A DNA stretch of 55,584 nucleotides, taken from positions 1-55,584 of IMG/VR virus record IMGVR_UViG_3300012985_000002; one strand, given 5' to 3'. A program made the position numbers and the translations under genes. Within the stretch, counting starts at the first letter, position 1; every line of letters starts with the position of its first letter. Of the stretch, positions 10,701 through 19,071 are shown in pieces. Origin of the DNA: a virus. Below the pieces are notes generated by a model. It was given only the letters and a program-made list of their open reading frames with translations. It made no database searches and had not been told where the DNA came from.

Positions 10701-13700
10701 CTCAACGCCCGCGAAGGCATCTTCGTCTACGGCATGGACTTCCACCGCACTCTGGCCAACGCCCTCTGGTACGGCACGCCTGGCACGCCGTACTACGATG
10801 TGGACACTTGGGCTGCTCTGGACCCTGATGAGCGTGCAGGTATCTCTGCCCGCGTGGTGAACGCTCTCGAGCTCGCTCGTCTCAAGGAGACCGAGCGCAT
10901 CTCCGACAACGAGGACCTGGCGTTCTCGGTGTACAAGAGCAACCAGCTCTCCGAGACGGCTCGCGCCCTCATCGAAGAGCAGGGCGGTGCTACCCTCGGC
11001 TCGGCTCAGCTCCGCGCCAAGTACGCTGCTGCTGGTGTGAACGTCGATGAACTCCAGGTCGAGCAGCTGTACCTGTCTGCTGCCCTGCAGTACCTCAAGG
11101 GTAACGGCACGTCGGTGTATCACGTGCTCGGCTCCCCTGGTTTCGAGCAGGATGCGAACATCGAGGACCGCGAGTCGCTCAAGATGCCCGCGATTCTGAC
11201 GCAGTTCATCGACATGAACCTGCCCCTCCGCAAGTACGTGATTGGAGACGTCAATGCCCGGATGTCGTCAAACGAATACGATCCCCTCGACGGCTCCCTC
11301 GTCCAGGGCTGGCTGGTCCAGTCGGATTGGCGTGTACTCCTGCGGCGTGCCAACGGAACTAGCAATACCGTGGTCCTTCGATCGGTACGCGCTGAGGCCA
11401 CAGGTGAGGACCACAGCGAACGGTCTGAACTCAACAGTGATCTGGCTACCCACGATGTTGCCTCGAACCAGCAGCAGATGTTCGCCCGCGAGACCATCGG
11501 ACTCGATCTTGGCTACGCTCGACGCGATCCTAAGCTTTCGCGACTCCTTGAGGCAACGGCCTATTCCGAAGAGCGCGTCCGAGACCTTACGTTCGGGCGT
11601 GCCGCAGAGCGCCTGGCAGGTCGAAGCTCTGAAGAGCAGTCTTATCGGGATGAGAACAGCAGCAAGGCCCGCGGCTACCTGACCCCGATCACTCGTGAGC
11701 TCGGCACGGTCGCCGACGAGAAGGTCGTCGACCGCATGTACGACGAGGCTTACAAGCACCTGGGCCTCGTCAAGAGCGGTACCGCCAAGCGCATGGTCGA
11801 CTCGATGATCCGCATGTACTACCGTGCAGTCAGCGACCCGAACAACCCCGAGGTCGACAAGCGGAACGCGGCTCAGATGAAGGAGGCGCTGGCCTCGATC
11901 AACGCCTCGCTCGCTGCCTACCGCTGGCCGATGGACTCGTCTGCCATGCCTCTCATGCACGGTGACGTAGTGGACTACATCGCCCGCAACGGTACCTGGA
12001 CGCCAGAGAACGTCACGGTGACGGGTGACAAGCGTGCCTTCATGCTGCAGAACGCCCTGGACAACACCATGGCTTCGGCGCAGGAGGTCCCGGTCGAGGC
12101 GCAGCGTGAGATCGACGCTCTGTTCGCTACCTACGAGAAGTACTTCTCGAAGGGCTTCTGGCCCGCGTCGGCCTACCCGGCTGTCATCGAGCGTCTCGCG
12201 TCGGCAGGAGACGGTACGTTCGTGTCGTCCATCGACCCGTACCGCCAGATGCAGCTGGAGGGTGGCGACCCCTACGCTGAGTACGACGGCATCGCACCCG
12301 ACTCTGCCTACGTCGGTACGACCGGCGCTGGCACGAAGCTGGAATCCAGCCGTCGAGCATGGCGTACCCGCGAGCGCACCAAGGATCGTGGCGGCGACCA
12401 GCCCACGAACATGCTGACTCGCGCCAACCAGGGTGCTCAGTACCGCGACAAGGTCAACTATGTCGCTGGGTTCTGGCGCAACGCCCACGCTCTGCGTACC
12501 ATCACTCCTCAGCTCAACCCGTGGCTGTGGATCTGGAACCCGATCGACTTCCAGTGGCGGCGGATGCCTGCAGCAATGCAGCAGGCTGTCTCTGGTCAGG
12601 GTGTCAACTGGGCTGGCCAGCGTATCCGTGACGGTGTCCAGTTCCTCGCGGACAAGACCGAGTCCTCGCTCCTGACAATGGACCCGGAATCGCGCAAGGC
12701 TGCTGCTCTGCAGGCCTGGACGGACGCGTTCGGCGTCACCCAGCCGTGGATCACGCCCGAGGCGAACGCGTTCCTCAAGGAGACGGTCGACACGATGATG
12801 GCGAACCAGGACTTCCGGTCCGCCCTTGCCGAAGAGTCGCGCCACCACCCTGATGACGAGCTCCTGACTCGCGGTGACCGTCAGCGTCAGAAGGCAGTGG
12901 ACTGGGCGAGCCGCTCGCAGGACCTCCTGCGTGGTCTCGCGAGCCGTGCACAGGTCGAGGCTTACCTCGTCGCCCTCATGGAGAACGAGCGGATCAACAA
13001 CCCGAACGTCACTGCCATGCAGATTCTCGAGCGCCTGCACCGCAACCCTCTCGCGTTCAAGCAGATGGGTCCGTTCGACTCCCACACCAAGGGCGTCCGC
13101 ACGGTGCAGAACTTCAAGGGCGCGAAGCTGACTGCGATCGGTGCTCTGGTCGACCGCATCCTCATCCCGATGTCTGAGAGCCCCAACGCGATCCTGTCGG
13201 GACCGGCGAACACCCTGCTGCTCATGGCCAAGTTCCGCAACTTCGCCTTCTCGTCTGCAGTGCAGATGATGGGCGGGCAGGCTGTCGACGCTGCTGCGAC
13301 GATTCTCATGCAGGCTGTGGCCTTCCGCAAGCAGGCTTATCGTCGTGCGCGTGGCCTGGAGCCTGAGACGCCCAACGACTACATCTCTCGTACGATGGAG
13401 TCGGCAGACATGGCCGACCTGTTCATCAGGTCGGGTATGTCCCTCACCGGTCTCTTCTTCGCGGGCCTGGCGTTCAACGCCGCAGGTCTTACGGGTGAGA
13501 CCGAAGAAGAACGGCGGAAGCGTAGGATCGAGCTCCTGCAGGGTCTCGGTACGCTGTACGACCCCCGCGACATCGCGAACTCGTTCCTGAACGAGAACGC
13601 CGTCTGGCTGGAGGGTCTTGCGAACGGGCCTCTTGCACCGCTCGCCGCGTGGTTCCGAGTGGAGACCGGTGAGGGTCAGCCCATGCGTTCCCCTGCTCAG

Positions 13701-15248
13701 ATGCACTGGACGCTGAACTTCTTCGTGTCGCCCATCATGGGTGTCGCAGAGTTCATGCAGACCGGTGACTTCTCTGACCTCGCGGACGGCTTCTTCGGCG
13801 CGATCGGCAGCATGCCCCTCATCAACACCAACATGTTCTGGGATGCCTGGACCACGACGGAGAAGATGTACGCTGCTGCTTCCGAAGAAGCCCCCGTGGA
13901 CGTGCAGCAGGGCTCGCAGGTGACCGGTCAGCTCATCAAGGTCGCCGCCACGCTGGAGAAGATGCTGCTCGAGTTCGCGTTCGTGAACGAGCTCGCTGCT
14001 GCCTCTGACGAGTACATGCGCGACCCGTGGACAATGCCTGCAGTCAACGAGTCCGGTCAGCTCGACCGTACTGCTGACGGCCAGCCTCGTCAGACGGACG
14101 TCACCGACGAGCAGCGGGACGAAGAGGGCTTCGTCTACGAGGACGAGATTCAGCGTCCGTACAACGAGGGCCTGTGGCGGTACTACACCGGCTCGCAGCA
14201 GACGCTGGCGTTCCTGTCCTCGCTCGTGACTGGCTTCACGTCGAACAACACGGCTCAGTCGTTCTGGCGTCAGGACCAGGTGGTCGACGGTACCACGATC
14301 AAGCGTGAGGGTCTGGACATGGAGACGGCTGAGGCCGTGATCATGTCGGTCTACAACGAAGATACGGGCCAAGAGGTTCTCACCACAGAGGGCATGATCC
14401 GCCTCTTCGACTCGCTGCACGCCGGTACTGCCAAGGCTACCGACCCCGCTCTGCAGAACATCTTCATCACTGGCGACCAGCGAGCCGAGCTCAGCGACAT
14501 CATCCAGAAGAAGATCTACGTCGAGGGTGTGGAGACGCTCGGGCTGTCCGAAGACGACGCCATGCAGCGCATGTACGACATCTGGAACGGCCCGAAGAAC
14601 AACCCGTACGTCACGCCTCTGTGGCAGGTCGTGTGGAGCCAGGGCGAATTCCAGAACGAGAACGGTCTGCCGTTCAACGAGACGGTGCGCTACAACCAGC
14701 TCAACACCACTTGGGCTGTCGGCCCTGACGGTAAGATGTGGGCAACAGGTGTGGCTCGTCACAGCGTTCCCGGTCTGGCAGGAGGCGTGCTCCCGCTCAC
14801 GGGCTACCAGGGTTCGGGTGCAGGTGGCCTGCAGGGTAACCTGGGCGTGGACGAGGTTCTCAACTCGACCGACGACGTCATGGGCGTCAACACCGGCTAC
14901 CGCATGCTGACGCGTGTCAACAACAACCTGGAGATTCCCAACGAGGAAGACATCATCAAGGCGATCGAGGACTCGACCAAGCGCGTTGTCGATGAGATCA
15001 AGAACCTCGACTCCGACCTGTACAACAACCTCGACCGCTACCGTGGAGGCTACCGCTACGGTAGCGGTGGTGGAGGCTACGGCGGTGGCGGTGGATCGAA
15101 CCCGTACATGCCGTTCCTCAACGGTATGCGGACGCCGTACGCGGACAACATTCCGAACCTCTACATCAACAACATCAACCCCCGCCGCGCGAGCGTACGT
15201 CGTGAGCGGTTCTCCAGCGAGCGAGGAAGGCTGAACCAGCAGCAATGA
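1794..15248 (+). CDS. Giant virion protein, probable internal/ejection protein (4484 aa)
   Basis: One uninterrupted frame takes about 24% of the genome. Start GTG 1794 has AGAAGGAG five bases upstream. Visible features are a Gly/Ala-rich hydrophobic stretch at about residues 217-252, a GEATEEVLQ motif near 531, a second Gly/Ala membrane-like stretch at about 557-577, long helical Gln/Glu-rich regions, hydrophobic segments at about 3815-3845 and 3880-3900, and a Gly/Tyr-rich tail near 4418-4438. Membrane-like patches in a huge helical protein are typical of large polyvalent phage proteins and podovirus ejection proteins; that family link is inferred. Its stop overlaps the portal start (ATGA). 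I looked for RNA polymerase motifs as in the N4 virion polymerase and did not find an ordered set. Codon use changes at about 11240-11660. Confidence 0.85.
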   Translation: MAWTDEVADKDPFNYAPKGLKQTRELAWADGAASLDPGLRVGWQTGGRVGGTENAFNDEFFTRMYDQYDEEQQKIQDNPDYVSDLFLRPDFTGIVGWNQTFAKDGYFKGNAQLSEGDRQFKVGDVYDNGVFQGNVYDRDSGFTREEANAYVAPHIFGKDAADKYREADGDQDKLYEMIQEQGAKEGKLVEAYVTRAPYQQSVNKLLSDWEGGAWDEFLIPVAGFAGGAAAGAAFGWPGAIVGGIAGAVGSLANVDEARTMAAQAFVSTGLMAEEGTDAQIAHLTAKAGEFGVSRMNVLTNLTAGAVDVFSGNWGDDLSEIREAQAAGNWGADVALGVTGFVDGMLMSSNKAAVAAYTASMGGSALGNAYNKATNDGEWDEVTGSFHKYESMEQRLAAAGASAIDISQMLMPSLLRYSASRNVGGTKNSALDDLAPRNPDAVRTTTTMDRTFDVKMGADGVVRAERESLAQTITAWMVPSTAINRLAVRGSAYADVLRRGGSSVTADDLYQAAVRMERATVPWKLALVNGFGEATEEVLQTYLNGAATGWAAQPQELLNAAVAGFAMGAGMSVGSRVGTFSADERARYRANTLLLNDGQQPFSRTEWKAVDPATKRMLSTANQTTERRLRRQREDYMDDTTQQLVSSVVAAYQKEDALKTILKKQQLTPGEWEDALEDMADILPFNDVRMPSYMIFHSAKTTLAKLNNRLSALSQQLIEEDTDQQQDQNVQGVHDTLAGLMTELNGLYEEYVRTNGTDPLARINRLLQDYWDGTAQVDAPSILQQQAVELIFSRLPNDNPGSFQMLLPQIDFEMEANNAHGMSKVSQSFEKLLSHDNDGDKLKHMARYVPNRGAREQLRLGMNHWAPVEGVEEAGTRGGGFLNVAKRGYEDAILMLQQFTLAGFDVDAQKEVRNTYDALVKDLKQSLPGVRSSTFTNFRNMLEKNPDGAKQEFYRALALDYSKLISLGRSGTKPEYVKNNSLKPEQIVKPGTSIGIWIEDKIQQHLEVWRDAHATRETAEFVKSGTKGAQPQGLQAGTPSTVETAAATLGQTNEQRSGGSDPFRSMGGLQYGPINSVARDADGRHNPSELRQAIIEWYTNLTRLRPYSALTTLRQGGSPVVREARADLENLAYQKYPDLMKNPATRDETLIRLANSPFWNVDESQVDTFDFQVHDASATIGSVLIKAAAARQAALAPVAFGELDANEAYATVTPARAMQLLNGAVTPSTVLPKEQADQLGAFSSLDSLIRDYTMIQSRQQRSDWRARAELHSAYTELNAVGEPSLYRLLVDTIREASDKELSHAADGTAQGRLAREDKTFHEKHVLPIFQNLAHMMDTLGLRGLSRQGIINTLENNSRVLQNVLSMFPAEMQLAILKAPNPKASPRDFAIPGWFFDMLLEENAEKAAFIYWDAMLQMDLDMYGKDAHPGNAWVQLYSTLDAAGKQTLDDMRATATSVQQFVDEVNREITFNQAPLLAWRTDTTLYSPDSTKSGWQWSAPSAERRQAIRDAAKYFKENAQALPSEVELQARNLGYATDLLNALQKPDTYKSAQLSDAIKALDNRLKQSGVLRQPTMGPRGRRAFVERSFRGIDPGSASKGVASPGIAQYGDTDVRRDQTAFGSQLDQTFSALLAGDAKSISFNPQALMQELRLQTESGAIIDWTPLTTEQFLQLFIMEDGAYQNLLFALINPSVYEETGPGKAVQQYLFPQDLEKIVGTTFYKDLINGTGGRNKHETNELFLSYVDSLTNGNLVTRMLADSAIARTTTIETLTNSAYESIVADVAEAIRSLMGLAPGQGDALRGLLETQALKDYEPIPGLGQLGALPAPAREAQIDNMIQLYQGALDVAVKNWEANKTIDNADLVYEASEKLGIAQGLKNTRKYGELQMNALKIDWDSPTAQRVTKTMITQYIETFGPSLATTMTGDDAKTLSKWNLAQTDHMDIFKSFSTDEAADRKVWDELSKIVALHRTLTKSGYLASDSIASPTTKEWGQFDPTFVYLTKDMVSDEFLSVLSNLRKAVPDAMPPRKSVDAVVTDLNKTVLRPKNFGKWVPDLVMQHSGSSRYLDSSGSPQQIAIGGELLKSMIAATISARRTNTHPTPDMARAYKIDAEELIASETDFFGRGLQGEPWAMLEGASVVAPRYNSETGKTEGAGPVLIARDTAGNVIKEIPLTLATSRITNGGKDLEGVPGTIAQITHQSMIEAVKTAMSTFKGSAVAGSYSSISVEFQMFNPVMKPAMDPSKPADKQVNWANNIHFDGTLGQTDTSTSIYAALLAGVDGLVQRLERAALDAIKGSLAIFTTAHPRGFDGKDPNQLLDLLYDITADVMRTPMGEDYLFPNNAYKGVFRLVRDRLLVTGQDAEGNKVTLSSEQALTTDLSQYTDLKVVELSTRSLETLRGATGGSGHPRNLQKAPRIGGEGEPWKGYYEPFQLERMPQLGTQLTDLNQIAEALRTSGLLDRDRVQTFQYGTHTADERTQQHRKFEEFIEERSAIAKARRERGTQKRYRSVNTGVAIAWRNLLRQDQRVRRATTDALQEDLGGVKPNRDLTIQDAHRSLSNILSYANGNEARLFLVDPSDLQANGDEGRLTSVRKDQGERWSNVRPVNDIVILQLDGYEEAPGTPEWNRLVVDELAAMKERGLTIGLTSAKDPNAASMARDLLLQSQGPYESVNDDLFIFAPVTRVDEGRTLAARRATLTEAKVQSLRGYVLAAYSEDGFYATDAEGVQIDPLSKWLGYTQGYASDIVPTTGMNQYHSPGTPQAGQRIAQVYDYLLKNNGALYLMEQQAMGGGGDTTLEEFQTLLQRAYDNLDRATGRPKVNTEFRPGDLVATINEIGSLTFTRWGYDSTDVDFESQDRNGLDGISIEGIPSTKSIRLVAGKKLPHDKASLRGGTIEQVFIDPVFGLRILFKNDINLYGAKMVDEHGTKTRSVILAENKLPSVPMFNDTRPAMYADYPTTIKKGVNAQGTVLNAREGIFVYGMDFHRTLANALWYGTPGTPYYDVDTWAALDPDERAGISARVVNALELARLKETERISDNEDLAFSVYKSNQLSETARALIEEQGGATLGSAQLRAKYAAAGVNVDELQVEQLYLSAALQYLKGNGTSVYHVLGSPGFEQDANIEDRESLKMPAILTQFIDMNLPLRKYVIGDVNARMSSNEYDPLDGSLVQGWLVQSDWRVLLRRANGTSNTVVLRSVRAEATGEDHSERSELNSDLATHDVASNQQQMFARETIGLDLGYARRDPKLSRLLEATAYSEERVRDLTFGRAAERLAGRSSEEQSYRDENSSKARGYLTPITRELGTVADEKVVDRMYDEAYKHLGLVKSGTAKRMVDSMIRMYYRAVSDPNNPEVDKRNAAQMKEALASINASLAAYRWPMDSSAMPLMHGDVVDYIARNGTWTPENVTVTGDKRAFMLQNALDNTMASAQEVPVEAQREIDALFATYEKYFSKGFWPASAYPAVIERLASAGDGTFVSSIDPYRQMQLEGGDPYAEYDGIAPDSAYVGTTGAGTKLESSRRAWRTRERTKDRGGDQPTNMLTRANQGAQYRDKVNYVAGFWRNAHALRTITPQLNPWLWIWNPIDFQWRRMPAAMQQAVSGQGVNWAGQRIRDGVQFLADKTESSLLTMDPESRKAAALQAWTDAFGVTQPWITPEANAFLKETVDTMMANQDFRSALAEESRHHPDDELLTRGDRQRQKAVDWASRSQDLLRGLASRAQVEAYLVALMENERINNPNVTAMQILERLHRNPLAFKQMGPFDSHTKGVRTVQNFKGAKLTAIGALVDRILIPMSESPNAILSGPANTLLLMAKFRNFAFSSAVQMMGGQAVDAAATILMQAVAFRKQAYRRARGLEPETPNDYISRTMESADMADLFIRSGMSLTGLFFAGLAFNAAGLTGETEEERRKRRIELLQGLGTLYDPRDIANSFLNENAVWLEGLANGPLAPLAAWFRVETGEGQPMRSPAQMHWTLNFFVSPIMGVAEFMQTGDFSDLADGFFGAIGSMPLINTNMFWDAWTTTEKMYAAASEEAPVDVQQGSQVTGQLIKVAATLEKMLLEFAFVNELAAASDEYMRDPWTMPAVNESGQLDRTADGQPRQTDVTDEQRDEEGFVYEDEIQRPYNEGLWRYYTGSQQTLAFLSSLVTGFTSNNTAQSFWRQDQVVDGTTIKREGLDMETAEAVIMSVYNEDTGQEVLTTEGMIRLFDSLHAGTAKATDPALQNIFITGDQRAELSDIIQKKIYVEGVETLGLSEDDAMQRMYDIWNGPKNNPYVTPLWQVVWSQGEFQNENGLPFNETVRYNQLNTTWAVGPDGKMWATGVARHSVPGLAGGVLPLTGYQGSGAGGLQGNLGVDEVLNSTDDVMGVNTGYRMLTRVNNNLEIPNEEDIIKAIEDSTKRVVDEIKNLDSDLYNNLDRYRGGYRYGSGGGGYGGGGGSNPYMPFLNGMRTPYADNIPNLYINNINPRRASVRRERFSSERGRLNQQQ

Positions 15249-17281
15249 AGAACGAATACGAAACCGTCACGGACTTCGACGACTGGTACACCACGTCGCA
15301 GACCAACACCCAGGGCGCGCGTATCGCCAAGGGCTTCGGTGGCTGTGCCCGGAAGAAGGTGAATCAGTTCCGTCGCTGGAGGACGGAGATGAACACTCGT
15401 ACCAAGGACTACTGGAAGTACGAGAAGCAGGCCGCGGCCGAAGTCGTCAAGGACATCGACGGGATGCCCAACATCTCGTCTGGCGAGTCCGCAGGCTTCA
15501 TCCGCCGTATCTCGCGCAACGTCGTGCAGCACACCCCGAACGTGTTCATCTCGAACCAGTTCGATGACGACTCGCCCGAGGGCATCCTGGCACGCTACGT
15601 CCTCAAGACCAAGATCATCGGTGACGATGAGTACAGCAACGACATGCAGCAGAACCTGGTTACCTCTGCACGTCGCGGGCTGACCATCGGCTACGACGCG
15701 GTCGTCCCGCTGCTGGAGCAGGACGCCCAGGGTCGGTGGAAGACGCAGTACGACACGGTACACTACCGTGACGTGTTCCCGGAGCCAGGAGCCAAGGACA
15801 TCCGTCGGGCCAAGGAGACGTACGTCCGGCGCTGGCTGACCAAGGGCATGATCCACTCCATCATCCGTGACCAGACTCCGGGTTGGGACATCACGGCTCT
15901 CAAGACGATCCTCACGTACGCGCCGACGAAGAGCAAGGAGTCGAACGACCACGAGTCGCGCAAGCACTCTTGGAACCCGGACGCCTACGAGGTCATCACC
16001 TGGTACAACAGCTACGGTGACCCGTTCCTGACGTGGGAAGAGCGGACCTCGCTGCTTGTCCGCATCGAGCAGAACACCGACCCTCTGAAGCGCTCGCCCG
16101 TGCTGTTCTTCATCCCGGAGCGCGACGACCAGCAGCCCTTCGGCAAGTCCATCCTCTCGCTGACCTACGGTCGGCAGGAGTTCCAGGACCTGTTCATGAA
16201 CGGCGCGATGAAGATGTTCTACCGGAACATCAACCCGCCGATCATCGGCTACGGCACGGTCAACGCCATTCCGAACTTCTCGCCTGGCAAGTACACCGAG
16301 GTCAGCAACCCGAACGCCAAGATCGAAGCCCTGGAAATCAACACCCAGGCGCTCATGATGTTCGGCACCATCAGCCAGCAGAACCAGGGTGCGATGGTGC
16401 AGCTCATCGGTGCTGCCGACCAGCAAATGGCTATGCAGTCCTCCGGTGGTCAGATGTCTCAGACGCCTCAGGGTGTCGAGGCGCAGCAGCAGATGGTCGA
16501 CATCACGACCAACAACTACCAGAAGGCGATGGAGAACTTCTTCTCCTACTACTGCTCGCTCGCGCTCACACTGTACTTCCAGGAGCTCAAGGGCTCTGGA
16601 GCGATCACCCCTCCCGCCGACGTGCGTCAGCAGCTCATCGATGCCGGTGTGCCGCCCGAGGCGTTCCTGCACGAAGAGCAGAAGGTCCCGATCTACGACG
16701 ACGAGGGTATGCTCATCGACGTGCAGACCATCCCTGCCGACGACACGGGTTGGCCGGACGGTGCGTTCAAGCCGGACTGGGACAAGCTCGCCGTGGTGTA
16801 CTATGTGCAGTGCGTGCCCGGCTCTCTGGTCGAGCTCGAGGACGAGAAGCAGCTGCGCATCCTGCAGCAGGTTCTCGTTCCCATCAGCCAGGCGATGCCT
16901 GCTATGGCTGCTGCTGGTGACCAGGACGGTCTCGCCAAGACCAGCCAGGCCATTCAGTACATCGTGCAGAAGACCATCGAGCTCTCTGGCTCGGCCCACT
17001 CCTCGGAGCTCACCAAGATCTTCACTGGTGAGACCCAGCAGGGCCAGCAGACAGCAGCACGCCTTGACGCTCTGGAGAGGGCACTCAGCGAGGACGTGTT
17101 CGATGAGAACGAAGCACAGTTTTCCGTGCTCGACGCTCTCCGGGAGAGGATGGCTGGCATCGAGGCAGCGATCGTGGAGGCGGCTCAGGCCCGCCAGGCG
17201 GTCGCGGGGGGCCAAAGCGAAGGATTCGCCGCCCCTGCCCCGGTTTCCGCCCTCCCCGCTCCCGCAACGCTTGCCTCGTAA
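15245..17281 (+). CDS. Portal protein (678 aa)
   Basis: Forms the dodecameric channel at the capsid vertex through which DNA is packaged and ejected. The call rests on size, position before the capsid gene, and portal-like segments: an N-terminal mixed region, a HYRDVFPEPGAK-type loop near residue 175, a central conserved helix-rich part (FGKSILSLTYGRQEFQ near 300), a Gln-rich helix around TPQGVEAQQQ near 410, and a helical, coiled-coil C-terminus. It starts inside the stop of the giant gene (4-base overlap), implying coupled translation. The last 30 residues are Pro/Ala-rich. Confidence 0.85.
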   Translation: MKNEYETVTDFDDWYTTSQTNTQGARIAKGFGGCARKKVNQFRRWRTEMNTRTKDYWKYEKQAAAEVVKDIDGMPNISSGESAGFIRRISRNVVQHTPNVFISNQFDDDSPEGILARYVLKTKIIGDDEYSNDMQQNLVTSARRGLTIGYDAVVPLLEQDAQGRWKTQYDTVHYRDVFPEPGAKDIRRAKETYVRRWLTKGMIHSIIRDQTPGWDITALKTILTYAPTKSKESNDHESRKHSWNPDAYEVITWYNSYGDPFLTWEERTSLLVRIEQNTDPLKRSPVLFFIPERDDQQPFGKSILSLTYGRQEFQDLFMNGAMKMFYRNINPPIIGYGTVNAIPNFSPGKYTEVSNPNAKIEALEINTQALMMFGTISQQNQGAMVQLIGAADQQMAMQSSGGQMSQTPQGVEAQQQMVDITTNNYQKAMENFFSYYCSLALTLYFQELKGSGAITPPADVRQQLIDAGVPPEAFLHEEQKVPIYDDEGMLIDVQTIPADDTGWPDGAFKPDWDKLAVVYYVQCVPGSLVELEDEKQLRILQQVLVPISQAMPAMAAAGDQDGLAKTSQAIQYIVQKTIELSGSAHSSELTKIFTGETQQGQQTAARLDALERALSEDVFDENEAQFSVLDALRERMAGIEAAIVEAAQARQAVAGGQSEGFAAPAPVSALPAPATLAS

Positions 17282-17338
17282 GGTAAGATACCAGTAACAG
17301 GACGCACCTGTGTCCTCTATCCCGAAAGGAATCCAGGA

Positions 17339-19009
17339 ATGGCAACCATCGCGCCATACCAGATGGACACACTGACTTTCCATCAGCGCGTCCTTCACGA
17401 GTACATGCAGATCGCCTCGCCGATCAATGGCATGTTCTCGGGCAACGTCATCGACGCGGGCGAGTTCATGAACTCCCGCGTCATCTCCGTGCCCGACATC
17501 CGCGTGGACGACTACATCGTCGACGCAGAGATCGCGCGCATCGGCATCGACCACTACTCGGGCTCGGAGTTCACGGGCAAGTGGAAGAACGGTCTGCCCC
17601 CGATCGAGTGGCGCGAGTACACCATGTCGCGTCGCCGCTCGTTCGGCTACGAGGTCTGGGAGGACCAGGAGCGCTACAGCCCCATCAAGAACCTCCCGCA
17701 GGAGTACCTCGCGCGGAAGATGTCGACCACGGTCCTCCGTGACCACGACAAGTACATGCTGCTCGCGATCGTCCTCGGACGCATGTCGGGCAAGCTCGTC
17801 CCCCGCACGTCGCAGGACACGTACACGTCGGTCATCGAGAACACCACCGGCATCTCGGCGGCAGAGGTCTCGTGCACGGGCAACCAGGCCGACTACAAGT
17901 GGATCGCCCAGCCCGGCGAGCGCTCGGACAACGAGGTGCAGCCCGGCTTCGCGACCATCAAGGGCATGGAGCTCAACGCGCAGGACCCGCTCAAGACGCT
18001 CGACGCCCTGACCACGATGTTCGGCGAGAACTGGTTCGACACCAACATGCCGAACAGCGACCGGTTCTTCCTGATCACGCCCGCCCTGGAGCTCTCGTTC
18101 CGCGACGCGCTGATCAAGGCCGGCACGTACGTCGACGGCGGCTTCGACATCTACAAGAACGCGGACCACTCCGGTGTGACCGGCCCCGCGTTCTTCGGCT
18201 CGCTCCGCGGCTGGACCTTCGTGAAGATCCACCCCGAGTTCATGCCGAAGGTGTTCGTGGACGCGAGCAACGTCGTGGACCCGTCGCCGACCCTCACGGG
18301 TGTCGGCACCGCCGCATCGCGCACCCTCAAGCAGGTCGTCGCCCTCGCCGCCTACAAGGGCTCGGCGCAGACGTACGACTTCTACGAGGACAAGCGTGAG
18401 GACGACGGTCGCACGCGCGGCAAGTTCAAGGAGTACGTGCAGGAATTCGCGTACGACGCCTGGGTCATCGACCAGAAGTCGGAGGGCATCGTTCCGATCT
18501 TCCTCCCGACCGACCTCGACGGCAACGGCACGACCGACGTGAACTACACCCCGGTGAACGACTCGTTCAACCGCGTGGCGGCGCTCCTGTCGGCGGCTCG
18601 CGCTCAGCTCGGCACGTCGCCGTCCGTGTACCCGGCCTCGGGTCCGAACGTCAACCTGCCCGCGCCCGAGTGGTACAACCAGTCGCGTCAGTACTCCGAC
18701 ACGAACCGCCTCAACACCGGTCTCGCTGTGCAGGAGACGGGCGACACGTCGCACCGCTACCCGACGCTCCCCCAGGACTTCCCGACCGTCAACCAGCTCG
18801 CTGGCGCGGTCGAGTCGATCGTGGACGGTGCGACGGCCCGCGCGAACTCGGCGGCGGTCACCCTCGGCCAGAAGGCCCGCTTCACGAACGGTGCCCTCTT
18901 CGAGGTCACGGTCGCGGGCAACACGGCGGCGGCACAGCCGAACGTCACGGGCGTCGGTGTCGGCGAGACCATCGTCGACGGCACGGCCACCTGGAAGCGC
19001 CTGCTCTGA
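17339..19009 (+). CDS. Major capsid protein (556 aa)
   Basis: The capsid shell subunit. GAAAGGA lies 8 bases before ATG 17339. The gene has the strongest GC3 codon bias of the window, as expected for the most abundant virion protein, and follows the portal. The N-terminus lacks an obvious cleaved scaffold domain. The C-terminal part, after about residue 480, ends in a Thr/Val/Gly-rich beta-type stretch that may be an added surface domain. It is longer than the roughly 300-400 residues usual for HK97-fold capsids. A strong hairpin follows the stop. Confidence 0.8.
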   Translation: MATIAPYQMDTLTFHQRVLHEYMQIASPINGMFSGNVIDAGEFMNSRVISVPDIRVDDYIVDAEIARIGIDHYSGSEFTGKWKNGLPPIEWREYTMSRRRSFGYEVWEDQERYSPIKNLPQEYLARKMSTTVLRDHDKYMLLAIVLGRMSGKLVPRTSQDTYTSVIENTTGISAAEVSCTGNQADYKWIAQPGERSDNEVQPGFATIKGMELNAQDPLKTLDALTTMFGENWFDTNMPNSDRFFLITPALELSFRDALIKAGTYVDGGFDIYKNADHSGVTGPAFFGSLRGWTFVKIHPEFMPKVFVDASNVVDPSPTLTGVGTAASRTLKQVVALAAYKGSAQTYDFYEDKREDDGRTRGKFKEYVQEFAYDAWVIDQKSEGIVPIFLPTDLDGNGTTDVNYTPVNDSFNRVAALLSAARAQLGTSPSVYPASGPNVNLPAPEWYNQSRQYSDTNRLNTGLAVQETGDTSHRYPTLPQDFPTVNQLAGAVESIVDGATARANSAAVTLGQKARFTNGALFEVTVAGNTAAAQPNVTGVGVGETIVDGTATWKRLL

Positions 19010-19017
19010 GGTAGAAT

Positions 19018-19043
19018 GGGTGGGTAGTTTCGGCTACCCACCC
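19018..19043 (+). terminator. Hairpin after major capsid gene
   Basis: A perfect 10-bp stem, gggtgggtag/ctacccaccc with loop tttcgg, starts 9 bases after the capsid stop codon. No U-tract follows, so it may stabilise or process the capsid mRNA rather than terminate fully. Confidence 0.6.
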
Positions 19044-19071
19044 GTTCCAACCTCACGACAAGGAGACCAAG

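Noticed and set aside
1794-15248. N4-type virion RNA polymerase hidden in the giant protein (a DADGR near residue 1083, VHDAS near 1174 and LDSSGS in the 2070s)
   Set aside because: The fragments are in the wrong order and spacing for the T7/N4 polymerase motifs, and no R-x3-K-x6-YG motif B was found. Profile search could still overturn this.
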